Assembly: GCF_000218785.1 (NCBI RefSeq)
Contig: NZ_AFPO01000012.1
Coordinates: forward strand, 186,001-250,000
Source: Idiomarina sp. A28L
GTDB taxonomy: Bacteria > Pseudomonadota > Gammaproteobacteria > Enterobacterales > Alteromonadaceae
Reading direction: 5' to 3'
DNA length: 64,000 nucleotides
Positions 63,418 to 64,000 of this stretch are shown here, in pieces. The stretch's first letter is position 1. Every line of letters starts with the position of its first letter. The position numbers were made by a program, and so were the translations under genes. The notes beneath the pieces were generated by a model. It searched no databases. It saw only the letters and a program-made list of their open reading frames with translations, and was not told the origin of the DNA.

Positions 63418-63446
63418 AAAAAACGCACCGTATTGGTGCGTTTTTT
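63418..63446 (-). terminator. Terminator of the DsbA-like gene, overlapping an NtrC-like dyad
   Basis: AAAAAACGCACC and GGTGCGTTTTTT pair around GTATT, giving a terminator for the minus-strand gene upstream. Its core CGCACC-GTATT-GGTGCG also has the NtrC form GCACC-N5-GGTGC and is centred 40 bases from the site at 63384-63400. Confidence 0.85.
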
Positions 63447-63451
63447 TTCAA

Positions 63452-64000
63452 TTAATCTAAGCTTAATAGATAATCAATGAGCTGGTTATAATCTTCTTGG
63501 TTTTGAATATCTTCCGGTAATGGGTTCTTCACCAAATAGCGGCCATTAACCACTACAGCAGGAACACCCGGAATTTCGTTGCTTTGCATCTCATTGAAGG
63601 TTTGCTCCATGATACTCACCACGCTTGGGCTATCGGCTAAATCAAACACGGCCTCTTCATCTAAACCTTGTTGTTGGAAAAATACCGATAAATCAGCGAA
63701 ATCTGGCAAATCAGGGGCATGGCTTTGATAAAAGCCTAACATTTCAGTACCCACATCACGGCCCGCAATTTCACTTGCTGCATGATAGATTCGCGCATCT
63801 AATGCCCAACGCTGATTAAATACCGCGTGAAGGCGAACTACCGGCGCTTCTGGAAATGCTTGTTTCACACCTTGAATAATAGGTTCAAAACGCTGACATG
63901 CTGGGCAACCGGCCCAAAAATACTCAACGATAAACGGTTCTGTGCGATCTGTTTGTACCGGGTTTTCTAAAACACGGAAGTAATCACCCTCGGCAAAAGT
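63452..64000 (-). CDS. DsbA-family thiol:disulfide oxidoreductase (5' end beyond window)
   Basis: 182 residues of a frame that continues past the right edge. The thioredoxin-fold active site is EYFWAGCPACQRFEP, that is CPAC rather than the CPHC of E. coli DsbA. The cis-proline loop is IPGVPAVVVNGRY. A helical insertion lies between, as in DsbA. It would introduce disulfides in periplasmic proteins; the signal peptide should lie just outside the window. The CPAC dipeptide could change its redox potential. Confidence 0.88.
   Translation of the reverse strand, partial: TFAEGDYFRVLENPVQTDRTEPFIVEYFWAGCPACQRFEPIIQGVKQAFPEAPVVRLHAVFNQRWALDARIYHAASEIAGRDVGTEMLGFYQSHAPDLPDFADLSVFFQQQGLDEEAVFDLADSPSVVSIMEQTFNEMQSNEIPGVPAVVVNGRYLVKNPLPEDIQNQEDYNQLIDYLLSLD

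Noticed and set aside
1-64000. tRNA, rRNA, riboswitch and insertion-sequence signals
   Set aside because: I looked for cloverleaf-like ends, long conserved leaders and transposase motifs (DDE, HUH) and saw none; a dedicated RNA search could still find small RNAs.

Overview
The window is chromosomal DNA of a gammaproteobacterium. Fumarate reductase, LdhA, YicC, TrmL, CpxAR, NtrBC and GlnA all read very close to their enteric counterparts; YicC (287 aa) and GlnA (469 aa) have the same lengths as in E. coli. The gene set and moderate base composition suggest a marine Alteromonadales-type organism, perhaps Idiomarinaceae, but that placement is inference. I found no rRNA, tRNA, transposase, integrase or CRISPR array.

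Layout. 0-4.3 kb: the tail of a probable glycosyltransferase, a cold-shock gene and the frdABCD operon with an FNR-type site upstream. 4.3-8.3 kb: an EAL-CBS-GGDEF protein, then an operon of three small membrane proteins closed by a small HTH regulator. 8.3-19 kb: a first accessory stretch with an AbiE toxin-antitoxin pair, two exported proteins, a methyltransferase / PLD-helicase / NERD cluster, an M23 peptidase, a membrane protein and a DUF4143 ATPase. 19-33 kb: mostly housekeeping and envelope genes: a ToxR-like membrane regulator, a catalase-type peroxidase with cytochrome b561, an exported M24 peptidase, lactate permease plus LdhA, ChaC, a hydrolase-kynureninase pair, a DUF5666-repeat lipoprotein and a DUF4870 protein. 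33-35 kb: a BlaI/BlaR1-like pair whose sensor carries a TonB C-terminal domain.

35-50.6 kb is a dense toxin-antitoxin and defence-like island: hipBA, an EEP phosphatase-like protein, a SEC-C protein, a second abiE pair, a 1050-aa PLD-helicase-DUF3427 protein, a Fic protein, a third abiE pair and a second, unrelated hipBA. Two copies of a 98-aa protein lie just downstream of hipA and fic. Inverted-repeat operators precede both hip loci and the abiE loci. The second abiE pair is flanked by 56-bp direct repeats that duplicate the convergent 3' ends of the SEC-C and helicase genes, so it looks like a cassette inserted between two genes that once met tail to tail.

50.7-64 kb returns to core genes: yicC, rph-pyrE, a cyanophycinase-like protein lacking the usual catalytic serine, trmL-pldB, cpxRA, and the nitrogen block glnA-ntrB-ntrC with a sigma-54 promoter and NtrC-type sites, ending in a truncated DsbA-like gene. 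The most novel material is the operator architecture and the cassette scars in the 35-50 kb island.
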